DNA of 64,000 bases from Lysinibacillus pakistanensis (GTDB lineage: Bacteria; Bacillota; Bacilli; Bacillales_A; Planococcaceae), in the NCBI RefSeq assembly GCF_030123245.1, contig NZ_CP126101.1:122501-186500 (forward strand), written 5' to 3'. Position numbers and translations under genes: made by a program. Below are positions 11,230 through 19,982 of this stretch, one piece after another. The notes beneath the pieces are model-generated. The model saw nothing but the letters and a program-made list of their open reading frames with translations. It ran no database searches and was not told the DNA's origin. How positions within the stretch are numbered: position 1 is the stretch's first letter; every line of letters starts with the position of its first letter.

Positions 11230-11299
11230 CCTCTCGCTGTTGCAGGAATGTAATGCAAACATTTTGCATTGCACCTGCATAAAATAGGGGAGTTTTTTT
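11230..11299 (+). terminator. Probable terminator of the gntR operon
   Basis: GCAGG...CCTGC with inner ATGCAA/TTGCAT form a hairpin, weakly extended by CCTCTC/GGGGAG, and a T7 run follows at 11293. Confidence 0.6.
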
Positions 11300-11363
11300 G
11301 TCTCCAAAAAGTAACATATGATAAATTTTAAGGAGCGTAAGGAAAAATGGAGGGTCAAATTAT

Positions 11364-12035
11364 ATGAAAATTCTTGTTGTGGATGACGATGTGCACATCT
11401 TACAGCTTGTGAATATATATCTTACAAAAGAGGGCTATCAGGTTTTACAGGCGGAAAATGGACAGCAGGCACTACAATTACTTAAGGGGAGCTTACCTGA
11501 TTTAGCAATTGTAGATGTGATGATGCCTGGAATGGATGGTTTTACACTTACGGAGATTTTGAGTCAAGATTACGATATTCCTGTTTTGCTGTTAACTGCA
11601 AAAGGAGAGCTTGAAGATAAGGAACGAGGATTTTTAGCAGGCTCAGATGACTATGTTGTGAAACCTTTTGAACCAAGGGAATTGTTATTTCGTATAGCGG
11701 CTATATTACGTAGATTAGATAAAAAAAATCAAATTACTATCCAAGTAGGTAGGCTAATCATTGACCGTCGAAGCTTTGAGGTTGTCATTGGAGAAGATAC
11801 ATTAGTTTTGCCATTAAAGGAATTTGAGCTACTTGCTTTACTCGCCTCACGTCCAAATCAGGTATTTACACGTAGTTTCATTATGGCACAAGTGTGGGGC
11901 TATGATTATGATGGTGATGAGCAAACGTTAAATACGCATATGAAGCGCATTCGAGAGAGATTGCACCACTATATAACAGATGTTGAGATTACAACAGTGC
12001 GTGGTGTTGGTTATAAGCTTGAGGTTATTACATGA
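11364..12035 (+). CDS. hssR: Haem-response regulator HssR-like (OmpR family)
   Basis: A 223-residue response regulator: receiver domain at 1-118 with acidic D7-D9, phosphoacceptor D51 and the KPFEPREL switch near 102, then an OmpR winged-helix domain at about 128-222 ending TTVRGVGYKLEV. Its stop overlaps the start of an HssS-like kinase by 4 bp. Assignment to HssR rests mainly on the partner kinase and on an HssR-type direct repeat at 13412-13431. In Staphylococcus and Bacillus, HssR activates the haem exporter hrtAB; no hrtAB is in this window. Confidence 0.8.
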   Translation: MKILVVDDDVHILQLVNIYLTKEGYQVLQAENGQQALQLLKGSLPDLAIVDVMMPGMDGFTLTEILSQDYDIPVLLLTAKGELEDKERGFLAGSDDYVVKPFEPRELLFRIAAILRRLDKKNQITIQVGRLIIDRRSFEVVIGEDTLVLPLKEFELLALLASRPNQVFTRSFIMAQVWGYDYDGDEQTLNTHMKRIRERLHHYITDVEITTVRGVGYKLEVIT

Positions 12036-13405
12036 TGAAAACATTATATAGTAAATTTGTAATCACAACGATGCTTGTTATGATTGGTAGCTTGTGTATA
12101 GGCTTTCTAGCGACAAATACTTATTATCATCAAGTTGTAAAGGAAAAAAATGATGCTAAAAATGTGAATATTGCGCGGGAAATTGCGAGCTATCTAGAGA
12201 CCACAAAGCCTGAAGACCTTGATAAATATTTCACAACTTTAGGCGGAATTGGCTACCAAATCTATGTTACAGATGGTGATGAAGGGCAATTTTTTGGTGG
12301 TGAATACCGTGATAAATCACTGTCATCTAAGGTAGTTGATCGTGTTATAGGTGGGGAAATTTATCATGGTATGCGTGAATTTCCTAAAGAGACATTTGTG
12401 ACAGGCTTTTTTGCGAATGAGCTTATTAATACGATAGGTGTACCATTTACAATTGAAAATAAGCATTATGCATTGTTTTTAAGACCTGATATTCGATTAT
12501 TATTCTCTGAGGTTCATACAATCCTAGCGGGGCTTATTTTAGTAATGACGATCCTTAGCTTATTAGCCATGCTATTATTTGCTAAAGCATTAATTCGCCC
12601 CATCACAAAGCTAACTGAGGCCACACATCAACTAGCCCATGAAAAATTTGATACGTTATTGAATATTGATCGTGCAGATGAGATTGGGCAGCTGGCAATT
12701 AGCTTTAATGTCATGACAGAAAAATTACAGGAAAATGATCGCATGCGTAAGGAATTTATTAGTAATGTATCACATGATTTTCAGTCACCATTGCTAAATA
12801 TTCAAGGTTATATAGATTTATTAAAGAATCCTTCGCTAACAGAACAGGAGCGGCAGGAATATACAATGATTATTGAACTGGAAACAAAGCGCCTTTCTAC
12901 ATTAACGAAGCAGTTACTTTTGCTGACTTCATTGGATCAATCTACAAGATTATTAAAGTGTGAACCTTATCGCTTAGATGAGCAATTGAGGGAGACTGTT
13001 AGCAAGTATCGCTGGCAACTTGAGGAGGCAAATATGCAATTAACCTATCAGCTTGTGCCCCTTATTTATAGCGGTGATGCAGGACTGCTACAAAATGTTT
13101 GGGATAATTTGTTGACCAATGCTATTAAATATAATGTCGAGAACGGAGAAATTCATATTCGTTTACAGGAGCAATCGACCTATGTTGAGGTACTAATCGA
13201 GGATAGTGGTATAGGAATAACGACTAATCAATTACAGCAAGTATTTGATCGTTTTTATCGAGTAGATGCTTCAAGAACAAAGCAAGGGACTGGGCTTGGG
13301 CTAGCTATTGTTAAACAAATTGTAGAACTACATGAAGGCTCAGTTCAGATGGAAAGTGTTATTCATTCTGGTACAAAGGTTTTTATCCGTTTACCAAAAT
13401 TGTAA
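12032..13405 (+). CDS. hssS: Haem-sensor histidine kinase HssS-like
   Basis: A 457-residue membrane kinase: TM1 at about 10-30, an extracellular sensor of about 130 residues, TM2 near 165-190, HAMP at about 190-240, then HisKA and HATPase domains. The sensor carries FFGGEYRDKSLSS and EFPKETFVTGFFANE, which recall Staphylococcus aureus HssS (GEPFREDTLS, ALFVTGFFDN). The phosphoacceptor box is SHDFQSPL with H248, a slight variant of the usual SHELKTPL. N box NLLTNAIKYN, G1 DSGIGI and G2 GTGLGLAIV are intact. Translationally coupled to hssR. Confidence 0.82.
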   Translation: MMKTLYSKFVITTMLVMIGSLCIGFLATNTYYHQVVKEKNDAKNVNIAREIASYLETTKPEDLDKYFTTLGGIGYQIYVTDGDEGQFFGGEYRDKSLSSKVVDRVIGGEIYHGMREFPKETFVTGFFANELINTIGVPFTIENKHYALFLRPDIRLLFSEVHTILAGLILVMTILSLLAMLLFAKALIRPITKLTEATHQLAHEKFDTLLNIDRADEIGQLAISFNVMTEKLQENDRMRKEFISNVSHDFQSPLLNIQGYIDLLKNPSLTEQERQEYTMIIELETKRLSTLTKQLLLLTSLDQSTRLLKCEPYRLDEQLRETVSKYRWQLEEANMQLTYQLVPLIYSGDAGLLQNVWDNLLTNAIKYNVENGEIHIRLQEQSTYVEVLIEDSGIGITTNQLQQVFDRFYRVDASRTKQGTGLGLAIVKQIVELHEGSVQMESVIHSGTKVFIRLPKL

Positions 13406-13411
13406 TAAGGA

Positions 13412-13431
13412 GTTCATGTAAAGTTCATGTT
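13412..13431 (+). promoter_or_regulatory. HssR-type direct repeat
   Basis: GTTCATGTA, 2 nt, GTTCATGTT. This is the architecture of the HssR box described for S. aureus hrtAB (two GTTCATATT units 2 nt apart), with one change in the left repeat beyond the shared A-to-G. It sits between hssS and the next gene, 49-68 bp upstream of its start. Confidence 0.7.
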
Positions 13432-13479
13432 CCCCCAATAAACTACTGATAGTTGAAAAAGCTTAGGGGGAATAATCGA

Positions 13480-13884
13480 ATGGAACAAAAATGGAGTTTA
13501 CGTTTAATACGCCTTGCTGCAATTTTTGCGTTGTTTGGAACGTATTTGGGTTCACATATGTCCGGTTCAGGAAGTTATCAATTTAGACCAATACATGCAC
13601 ACGTTTTACTAGTAGGCTGGTTAAGTATGTTTGCATGGGGAATTTTTTACCGTGCGTTCAAAGTGAAATCTCAAAAATTGGTAACTATACATGGCTGGAC
13701 AGCTATTTTAGGTGTTTTTGGCTTAACGTTAGGGATGTGGTTTTACAATTTAAACCCATTCAATTTTAGCAGTACATTTACATTAATTTTCTTTATTGTA
13801 GGTGGGACAACCTTGTTAATAAGCTTTGCATTATTTATCGTTGTAACATTTATGATTCAACAAAAAGAAGAAATGAAAATGTAA
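13480..13884 (+). CDS. Small four-helix membrane protein resembling a haem-copper oxidase subunit I fragment
   Basis: A 134-residue protein with four predicted transmembrane helices. The second contains RPIHAHVLLVGWLSMFAWG, like the His-rich helix of cytochrome oxidase subunit I families; other histidines occur at the end of TM1 (SHMSGSG) and before TM3 (TIHGW). It may bind haem. The start at 13480 has TAGGGGG nine bases upstream; a TTG at 13453 would lengthen it but has no site. The gene lies 74 bp after hssS and directly behind an HssR-type repeat, so haem-dependent induction is likely. Function is not established. Confidence 0.75.
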   Translation: MEQKWSLRLIRLAAIFALFGTYLGSHMSGSGSYQFRPIHAHVLLVGWLSMFAWGIFYRAFKVKSQKLVTIHGWTAILGVFGLTLGMWFYNLNPFNFSSTFTLIFFIVGGTTLLISFALFIVVTFMIQQKEEMKM

Positions 13885-13889
13885 GGCTA

Positions 13890-13928
13890 ATACCGTGTCA
13901 CATTTAGGCTAGTAGGTGACACGGTATC
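13890..13928. terminator. Hairpin between convergent genes
   Basis: ATACCGTGTCAC and GTGACACGGTAT form a perfect 12-bp stem with a 15-nt loop. No clear U-run follows on either strand, so termination is inferred from the convergent layout. Confidence 0.5.
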
Positions 13929-13941
13929 CTCGCTTAATTGG

Positions 13942-15894
13942 CTATTCTTTTATATTTTCGAGAGACATCTTTAGCCATTTTGTTGCCTCATTATAATCTT
14001 GAGCAACACCCAGCCCCTTTTTATACAGCATACCTAGCTGAAATTGGGCCTTTTGATGGCCTTGATTAGCAGCTAGACGATAAAGTTGAGCGGCCTTTAC
14101 AAAATCCTTAGGGACACCCTGTCCATGACAATGCATTTGAGCTAATTGATATCGTGCTTTAGCATGCCCCTGTGCTGCAGCCTGTTCAATCCATTTCGCA
14201 GCCTCAGTATAATCCTGTTCGACCCCTTTTCCTTTATCAAATAAATTTCCAAGCTGGTATTGAGCACCTGCATGCCCTTGAATGGCTGCTAGCCGATAAC
14301 AGCGCCGTGCCTCTTCTAAATCTTGTTCAATTCCTAAGCCCTGTTCATATAAAAGTCCCAATTGGTATTCTGCTTGAATATGAGACTGATCCGTGGCTGC
14401 CCTCCACCATTTCGCAGCCTCCCTATAATTTAATGTGCCACCAGCTTCATTTACATATAATAATCCAAGCTCGTACTGGGCATCGGCATAGCCTTTTTCT
14501 GCGGCTTTTTTAAAATAAGGTAAGGCTTTGTCAGACTGCTCAAGCTGATATACATACATACGCCCAAGCTCGAAGCCTGCACTTATATGTCCATGACTAG
14601 CGGCGAGCTGCAACCATTTTTCAGCTAAAGCTATATCTTTTTCCTTTTGATACAGTAGACCGAGACAATATTGAGCATTTGTATGCCCACTATGTGCCGC
14701 AAGCTTAAACCACTTAATAGCCTCTACTTGGTCCTGAGCAATACCTTGACCTGTGTTATAGAGCATCGCTAATTGAAATTCTGCATTCGTGTGGTCTTGG
14801 AGTGCTGCCATGTGGAACCATCTAGCAGCTTCTTCAAAATTTTGTGTGATACCACGACCTTTTAGATACATGTAGCCGAGATTATACTGGGCACTTGCAT
14901 CACCTGCTAAGGCGGCCATTTCAAAATAGGTCACCGCCTCTTCATAGCTTTGCTCTACACCTGTTCCGTTATGATAAAGAAATCCAAGGTTATTTTGAGC
15001 ACTTGTATTGCCTTGATTGGCTGCAGAAATATACCATTTTGCTGCCTCAAAAAAATCTACAGGTACACCTAGTCCTTGATTAAAAAGTACGCCTAAATTA
15101 TACTGAGCATCAGCATTTCCTAAATTCGCAGCCTCTTTATAGTAATGAGCTGCTTTCTCATAATCTTGCGAGACACCCTGTCCTAAATGATAAAGTACTC
15201 CTAAACTATATAAAGCATTTACATCTTTTTGCTCCGCAGCTCTCTCATACCATTTTCTTGCTAGAATATAATCTTTTTTGACACCGCGACCGTGATTATA
15301 AAGCACCCCTAAATTATATTGGGCGCTTGGATTGCCCTGTTTTGCTGTCATCTCGAACCAGTCTGCTGAATTTTTATAGGCCTCTACTGACTGATGCTCT
15401 TGATGTAGTATATTGCCATTTAAAATGGATGTTAAATCTTCAAAATTAGAGCTTTTACTTGGTAATTTGGCCTTGAAGCTTCGATCGTAGCGTTTAAGAA
15501 ACCACTCTACAATATCACTTAAATAATCAAGAACAATTTTCGCAGCCTTTGCCTCGACAACCTCATTGCTTTGACTGGAGGCCATTTTATTCACAAGGTT
15601 CATTAGTAAATAGATACGGCGTGGATGTATTTTAGCAACAAAATTACGTTGATTAAGTAAAGAATGTACGCTTTTTACCCTAGGTTCCACTTGCATTTCT
15701 AATTTATAAATTTCATATAAAATTTCCTCTAGTACGAGAAGTGATTTATGTAGGGATAGAGCTGGCTTCGAAATAGCGAATGCATTTGCATCCTGTAAAT
15801 TTTCAGCTAAATTTAGGAAGGATAGTGCTCTTACTTTCTTACATTGATCTTGTAGGATTTCCTCTTGCCTGACGATTGTCCTCACCTCTTTCAT
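13942..15894 (-). CDS. Sel1-repeat (TPR-like) protein with helical N-terminal domain
   Basis: A 650-residue protein with 13 consecutive Sel1-like repeats from about residue 185 to the end, each of the form ...AQYxLGxLYxxGxGVxxDYxEAxKWYxxAAxQG, making an alpha-solenoid for protein-protein contacts. The first ~165 residues are helical and lack repeats; the pattern of LVLEEILYEIYKLEM and VLDYLSDIVEWFL resembles a degenerate DUF4145/HEPN-type bundle, but no RxxxxH motif is present. No signal peptide or membrane segment, so it is cytoplasmic. The ATG at 15894 has only a weak AAAGAGA upstream. The partner is unknown; neighbours give no clear hint. Confidence 0.85.
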   Translation of the reverse strand: MKEVRTIVRQEEILQDQCKKVRALSFLNLAENLQDANAFAISKPALSLHKSLLVLEEILYEIYKLEMQVEPRVKSVHSLLNQRNFVAKIHPRRIYLLMNLVNKMASSQSNEVVEAKAAKIVLDYLSDIVEWFLKRYDRSFKAKLPSKSSNFEDLTSILNGNILHQEHQSVEAYKNSADWFEMTAKQGNPSAQYNLGVLYNHGRGVKKDYILARKWYERAAEQKDVNALYSLGVLYHLGQGVSQDYEKAAHYYKEAANLGNADAQYNLGVLFNQGLGVPVDFFEAAKWYISAANQGNTSAQNNLGFLYHNGTGVEQSYEEAVTYFEMAALAGDASAQYNLGYMYLKGRGITQNFEEAARWFHMAALQDHTNAEFQLAMLYNTGQGIAQDQVEAIKWFKLAAHSGHTNAQYCLGLLYQKEKDIALAEKWLQLAASHGHISAGFELGRMYVYQLEQSDKALPYFKKAAEKGYADAQYELGLLYVNEAGGTLNYREAAKWWRAATDQSHIQAEYQLGLLYEQGLGIEQDLEEARRCYRLAAIQGHAGAQYQLGNLFDKGKGVEQDYTEAAKWIEQAAAQGHAKARYQLAQMHCHGQGVPKDFVKAAQLYRLAANQGHQKAQFQLGMLYKKGLGVAQDYNEATKWLKMSLENIKE

Positions 15895-16070
15895 TCTCTT
15901 TTTTCATATATCGGGAAAATATCTATATTATTGATATGTTTAATGGGATTCATCAGTTGAATTGTCATCGTTACATGATACTATGTGATATAAGGGAGAA
16001 ATTCAAAAAGAATTGTTAAAAAGTTCATCTGCCAAAGCTTCATTTTAGTGCCGTCCGGAGGATAGAAATA

Positions 16071-16784
16071 ATGAAAAATATTGCAGCCATTATTCCAGCA
16101 TTTAATCCACAATCTTCATTAATAACATATGTACATCAGCTTTTAACAACAACGATTTCACAAATTATTATCGTTAATGATGGTAGCGATGATAAATATG
16201 CAAATATTTTCGAAGAGTTGAAGAGCATTAATTGCTGCCGAGTGTTAGAGCATGATAAAAATATTGGAAAGGGCGGCGCATTGAAAACGGCATTTTCTTA
16301 TATATGGTCTCAAAAAAATCAGTTTCAAGGTGTAATAACTGTCGGTGCTCACAATCAACATACAGTGCAAGATGTAAAATTGGTATTAACGATGACAAAG
16401 GTATTCTCAGAAGGGATTGTGCTAGGGGTACGTAATTTTCATTCATCGGACAGTACCCTTTTATCTTACTGGGGAAATCGCGCAACAAGCTTGTTTTTTG
16501 AGCTTCTTTACCATAAAAAGCTAATGGATACTCAGACTGGCCTAAGGTATATCTCTATAAAAGAACTTCCATGGTTGCTGCGAGTAAAGGGAGCACGTTA
16601 TGATTATGATACAAATATGCTAGTTGCTGCACTTAAAAGAAAATGTCCAATTTTTGAGGTGGAGATTGGGCAATTACGTTTAAAGAAAAACACCATTATT
16701 CAATATGATGAAATAACAAATGCAGGAACAATTATTACTAAAATGCTTATGAATTATTTAAAACCAAGGGACAATAATCAATAA
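16071..16784 (+). CDS. GT2-like glycosyltransferase fold without the DxD motif
   Basis: A 237-residue protein with the family 2 nucleotide-sugar fold: IIPAFNPQSSL at the start, IIIVNDGSDD near 33-42, and NIGKGGALKTAF near 62-73, as in dolichol-phosphate mannosyltransferase-like enzymes. Where those enzymes have LDADGQH, this protein has VGAHNQH (about 91-97): both metal-binding aspartates are replaced while the rest is conserved. It may be inactive, use another mechanism, or be a regulatory paralogue. GGAGGA precedes the start. It has no membrane anchor and stands alone, 59 bp before the CsoR-family gene. Confidence 0.8.
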   Translation: MKNIAAIIPAFNPQSSLITYVHQLLTTTISQIIIVNDGSDDKYANIFEELKSINCCRVLEHDKNIGKGGALKTAFSYIWSQKNQFQGVITVGAHNQHTVQDVKLVLTMTKVFSEGIVLGVRNFHSSDSTLLSYWGNRATSLFFELLYHKKLMDTQTGLRYISIKELPWLLRVKGARYDYDTNMLVAALKRKCPIFEVEIGQLRLKKNTIIQYDEITNAGTIITKMLMNYLKPRDNNQ

Positions 16785-16849
16785 GTTTATAAATAAAAAA
16801 CAATAATTACTCAAGAACGTAGCGAGTATGGAAAAAAGGAGCAATGATG

Positions 16850-17110
16850 ATGGAGTATTCAGATCAGGTAAAAAATCGTGTTAAACGTATGGAAGGCCAG
16901 CTACGTGGTATTTTGAAAATGATGGAGGAAGAAAAGGATTGTAAGGCAGTCATTACCCAATTGTCTGCAGTACGTTCAGCAGTAGATCGTACGGTAGGGG
17001 TGATTGTAAGTACAAATCTTTTAGAATGTGTACAAAATGCTGAAGGGGATGGCGAGAAAATGAATGAAGCTATTCAGGAAGCCGTGAATTTAGTAGTAAA
17101 GAGTCGTTAA
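16850..17110 (+). CDS. CsoR/CstR-family thiol-type repressor
   Basis: An 86-residue all-helical repressor (DUF156). Numbered from the ATG at 16850, Cys31 and Cys60 are present and the position four before Cys60, a Cu-ligand histidine in CsoR, is Asn56. Two cysteines at 31 and 60 without the histidine is the arrangement of CstR, which senses persulfides, rather than copper-sensing CsoR. AAGGAG stands 8 nt before this third of three consecutive ATG codons. No rhodanese, persulfide dioxygenase or copper ATPase gene is adjacent, so its targets lie elsewhere. Confidence 0.85.
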   Translation: MEYSDQVKNRVKRMEGQLRGILKMMEEEKDCKAVITQLSAVRSAVDRTVGVIVSTNLLECVQNAEGDGEKMNEAIQEAVNLVVKSR

Positions 17111-17125
17111 ACTTATGGTAAAAAT

Positions 17126-17163
17126 ACCCACTAAACTCACTAATTTAGGTGGGTTTTTATTTT
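17126..17163 (+). terminator. Terminator after the CstR-like gene
   Basis: ACCCACTAAA and TTTAGGTGGGT pair with one bulge and are followed by a T-rich run. Confidence 0.8.
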
Positions 17164-17341
17164 TGCAAAAATATAGTTTATTTCGGTGCTAATACAGAAA
17201 AAGTGGGGATTTTAACCTATGGAATTTTATGGTTTCTTTAGTTAAAAGTCATAGTTAGTGAACTTGTACGATAGATTTATAGTTACTTTTTCTGTTATGC
17301 TAATTATTAAGAAGATTACCATAAATGGGAAGGTGATTATT

Positions 17342-18496
17342 ATGAAAAAATGGCTGATAGGTGGAGTAGCTATATTGATGTTAAGTCCAACAGCAGCTCT
17401 TGCTCAAAATACAGATACTCATCCAGAAAATACTTCCCCAGTGATTGCTTATAATGTAGTAGCTAATTCTAAAGTAACGACATGGGATCAATTCACTGCA
17501 GAAATCGTCAAGCAATTAAATAATTTCACACCAGAAATTAAAATTACATATAGTGGTTCAATGACTAATTTTAAAGATAAATTTATGGATGCCTATGATA
17601 AGGCTCAGAAGCAAGCCGTCTATGCGAGTGGTCATTTGGAAAGTACCGCTATATCTGCGGATTCATCTGGTAATGTGACGTTTAAAGTCAAATATTTCAC
17701 AAACCAATCACAAGAAGTAGCTGTACAAAAAAAGATTGATCAAGTATTAAAAACAATTATTAAGCCTTCTATGACAGAATTTGAAAAAGTAAAGGCCATT
17801 AATGATTATATTGTATCGAATAGTGAGTATGGTACAAAGACAAAGGCTAGTCCTCATAGTGCATATGCGCTGCTAATGGAAGGGCAGGCTGTTTGTCAAG
17901 GTTATACGCTAACGGCTTATAAAATGCTGGAGCAAGTAGGGATCGAATCGAAATATGTTGTTGGCTTTGTTAACGGCAATGAGGACCATGCATGGAATTT
18001 AGTGAAGATCGATGGCAAATGGTATCATTTAGATACAACATGGAATGATCCTTTACCAAATCGTGTAGGTGTTTCTTCATACGATTATTTTTTAGTAACA
18101 GATGCACAGCTAAAAAAAGATCATACTTGGATAACGTCAGATTATCCTGCTGCAACAAGTACAACATATAGTTATATGCAAAATGTTCATTATGCTTATC
18201 AAGATAAGAACACATTATACTTTAGCAATACAGCAGATAATGATAAGTTGTATAAGCTTGATTTAGCAAGTGGTAAGAAGACTAAAATTATTGATAAGCG
18301 TGCCCTCTATATTACTGGTGCGGACAACTTTTTGTACTTCAGTGACTTCAGCAATAGCGGTTACTTAACGAAACTAAATCTAAAGACATTAAAAATGGAA
18401 GTGCTAGTAAAGCAATCCGTTTCTGATTTAAGAATTAGTGATAACCATTTAGTTTACAATATGAATAAGAAAGAACAAAAACTTAAAATAAACTAG
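17342..18496 (+). CDS. Secreted transglutaminase-like cysteine protein, first of two
   Basis: A 384-residue exported protein. Residues 1-24 form a signal peptide ending AALAQ. The transglutaminase-like core has the complete triad: Cys185 in AVCQGYT, His216 in DHAWNLV and Asp231 in HLDTTWNDP. The C-terminal ~110 residues (NTLYFSNTADNDKLYKLD, FLYFSDFSNSGYLTKLN) are DUF5050-like beta-propeller blades. Such proteins are thought to act on cell-wall or surface proteins as protease or cross-linking enzymes; the substrate is unknown. GGGAAGGTG precedes the chosen ATG; a longer frame from 17258 lacks a signal for translation. A paralogue follows 140 bp downstream. Confidence 0.87.
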   Translation: MKKWLIGGVAILMLSPTAALAQNTDTHPENTSPVIAYNVVANSKVTTWDQFTAEIVKQLNNFTPEIKITYSGSMTNFKDKFMDAYDKAQKQAVYASGHLESTAISADSSGNVTFKVKYFTNQSQEVAVQKKIDQVLKTIIKPSMTEFEKVKAINDYIVSNSEYGTKTKASPHSAYALLMEGQAVCQGYTLTAYKMLEQVGIESKYVVGFVNGNEDHAWNLVKIDGKWYHLDTTWNDPLPNRVGVSSYDYFLVTDAQLKKDHTWITSDYPAATSTTYSYMQNVHYAYQDKNTLYFSNTADNDKLYKLDLASGKKTKIIDKRALYITGADNFLYFSDFSNSGYLTKLNLKTLKMEVLVKQSVSDLRISDNHLVYNMNKKEQKLKIN

Positions 18497-18555
18497 GATT
18501 CTAAAAAACATAAAATTTAGGACCTCTTAAAATTAAATATCTGTAAATAAAATGT

Positions 18556-18596
18556 AAGCACAAAGGAGCTCTCAAGTGAGTTCTTTGTGCTTTTTT
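18556..18596 (+). terminator. Terminator between the transglutaminase paralogues
   Basis: AAGCACAAAGGAGCTC pairs (with G-U pairs and one bulge) with GAGTTCTTTGTGCTT and runs into T6. The two paralogues are therefore probably separate transcription units. Confidence 0.85.
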
Positions 18597-18636
18597 GTAT
18601 ATAATAAAAAGAGGAAGACGGTTGGAGGTGAGGATT

Positions 18637-19932
18637 TTGTGGAAAAAATTAGCCATTATCGTAATAATCGTTATATTTATTGACCCAATTTATACGACTG
18701 GAAAAGCAGTTGTCCAACAAGTAATTACTTGGGCAAATAATGATGAAATTGAAACCATGCTGCTCTCAACAAAGGAAAAAATTGTAGATGTCACTGCCAA
18801 ATTGTCAGAGAATACCTCTATTGAAACAGCCACACCTCTAGAAGAGGAACCAGAAGCAAGGGTTGCTGTGACAGCTCCTACGGCTCCGAAGCCTGACGCA
18901 AAATTAGTTGTAACAAATGCAAAGGAAATGGCTGATGCAATGTATGCCTACTACAGTAGTTTTTCACCAACGTTTGAGATTCAATATAAAGGGAGTACAC
19001 AACGAATTGAACAGATTGTGGAAGAAGCCTATGACAATGCTATTAAACGAGATGACTATGTATATGGACATATTAGCAAACACTCAATCAGGTTTGAATA
19101 TGGTAGAAAAACAGCCACAATTTATGGTAAACAAAGCTATTTGATGACACCAGATCAAGCAGCATATGTGGAAACAAATATTCAAGATATAGTTGCCTCT
19201 ATTCAACAAAATTCTTTAAATGATATAGAGAAGGTAAGGGCTGTTAATGACTTTATCGTTGCTAACACAGCTTATACTGATCAAACATCTTCAAGCCCAC
19301 ATAGCGCATATACTGTACTGGCTGAGCATGGAGGGGTTTGTCAAGGATATGCATTGTTAGCACATTCGATGCTCCAAAAGCTAGGTATAGAAACAAAATA
19401 TATAGTGGGCTATGTTGGACAGGAAGGACATGCTTGGAATTTAGTCAAGCTGGATGGCCAATGGTATCATCTTGACACAACATGGAATGACCCAGTCCCT
19501 GATCGTAAAGGGGCGGTGCGGTATCAATACTTTTTAGTGGATGATCGAACGATGGCAAAAGATCATACATGGATCGCTGAAGACTATCCTAAAGCGACGA
19601 GTACTAAATATAACTATTTTCATAATATAGACTTTCCGGCTCAGGTAGGGCAGCAAATTTTTTATAGTGATGTTACTGATGATAATAAACTATATATGCT
19701 TGATTTGAAAACGGGTCAGTCAATGCGTATTTCAAACTCTCGAGCCCAATATATCGTGTATGCAGATGGCTGGCTCTACTTTAGCAATTATTCGCATGGC
19801 GCGTATTTAACAAAAATTCGTCCTGACGGAAGTGGGGAACAGATCCTCAATAGAGAGGATACGAGGGATTTATTTGTAAAAGACGGCTATTTATATTTTA
19901 CGACAGATGGATTGAAAAAAATGGCGCTCTAA
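18637..19932 (+). CDS. Membrane-anchored transglutaminase-like protein, second of two
   Basis: A 431-residue paralogue of the preceding gene. A single N-terminal hydrophobic segment (WKKLAIIVIIVIFIDPI) without an obvious cleavage site suggests a membrane anchor, followed by a ~75-residue acidic and Pro/Ala-rich linker. The transglutaminase core has Cys235 (GVCQGYA), His265 (GHAWNLV) and Asp280 (HLDTTWNDP), then DUF5050-like blades (KLYMLDLKTGQSM, WLYFSNYSHGAYLTKIR). The TTG at 18637 is chosen because GGAGG lies 8 nt upstream. Identity with the first copy is high around the catalytic sites and low at the N terminus, consistent with tandem duplication followed by a change of anchoring. Confidence 0.87.
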   Translation: MWKKLAIIVIIVIFIDPIYTTGKAVVQQVITWANNDEIETMLLSTKEKIVDVTAKLSENTSIETATPLEEEPEARVAVTAPTAPKPDAKLVVTNAKEMADAMYAYYSSFSPTFEIQYKGSTQRIEQIVEEAYDNAIKRDDYVYGHISKHSIRFEYGRKTATIYGKQSYLMTPDQAAYVETNIQDIVASIQQNSLNDIEKVRAVNDFIVANTAYTDQTSSSPHSAYTVLAEHGGVCQGYALLAHSMLQKLGIETKYIVGYVGQEGHAWNLVKLDGQWYHLDTTWNDPVPDRKGAVRYQYFLVDDRTMAKDHTWIAEDYPKATSTKYNYFHNIDFPAQVGQQIFYSDVTDDNKLYMLDLKTGQSMRISNSRAQYIVYADGWLYFSNYSHGAYLTKIRPDGSGEQILNREDTRDLFVKDGYLYFTTDGLKKMAL

Positions 19933-19948
19933 ATCAAGTATATAAAAG

Positions 19949-19982
19949 GCCTATGACATTATAAATTGTCATAGGCTCTTTT
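19949..19982. terminator. Bidirectional terminator
   Basis: GCCTATGACA and TGTCATAGGC form a 10-bp stem with U-runs on both strands. The stop codon of the minus-strand kinase gene lies in the loop, so the stem's right arm is coding sequence. Confidence 0.88.

Noticed and set aside
16021..16040. A second HssR box before the GT2-like gene (AAGTTCATCTG)
   Set aside because: Only a single half site is present and no second repeat follows at 2-nt spacing.
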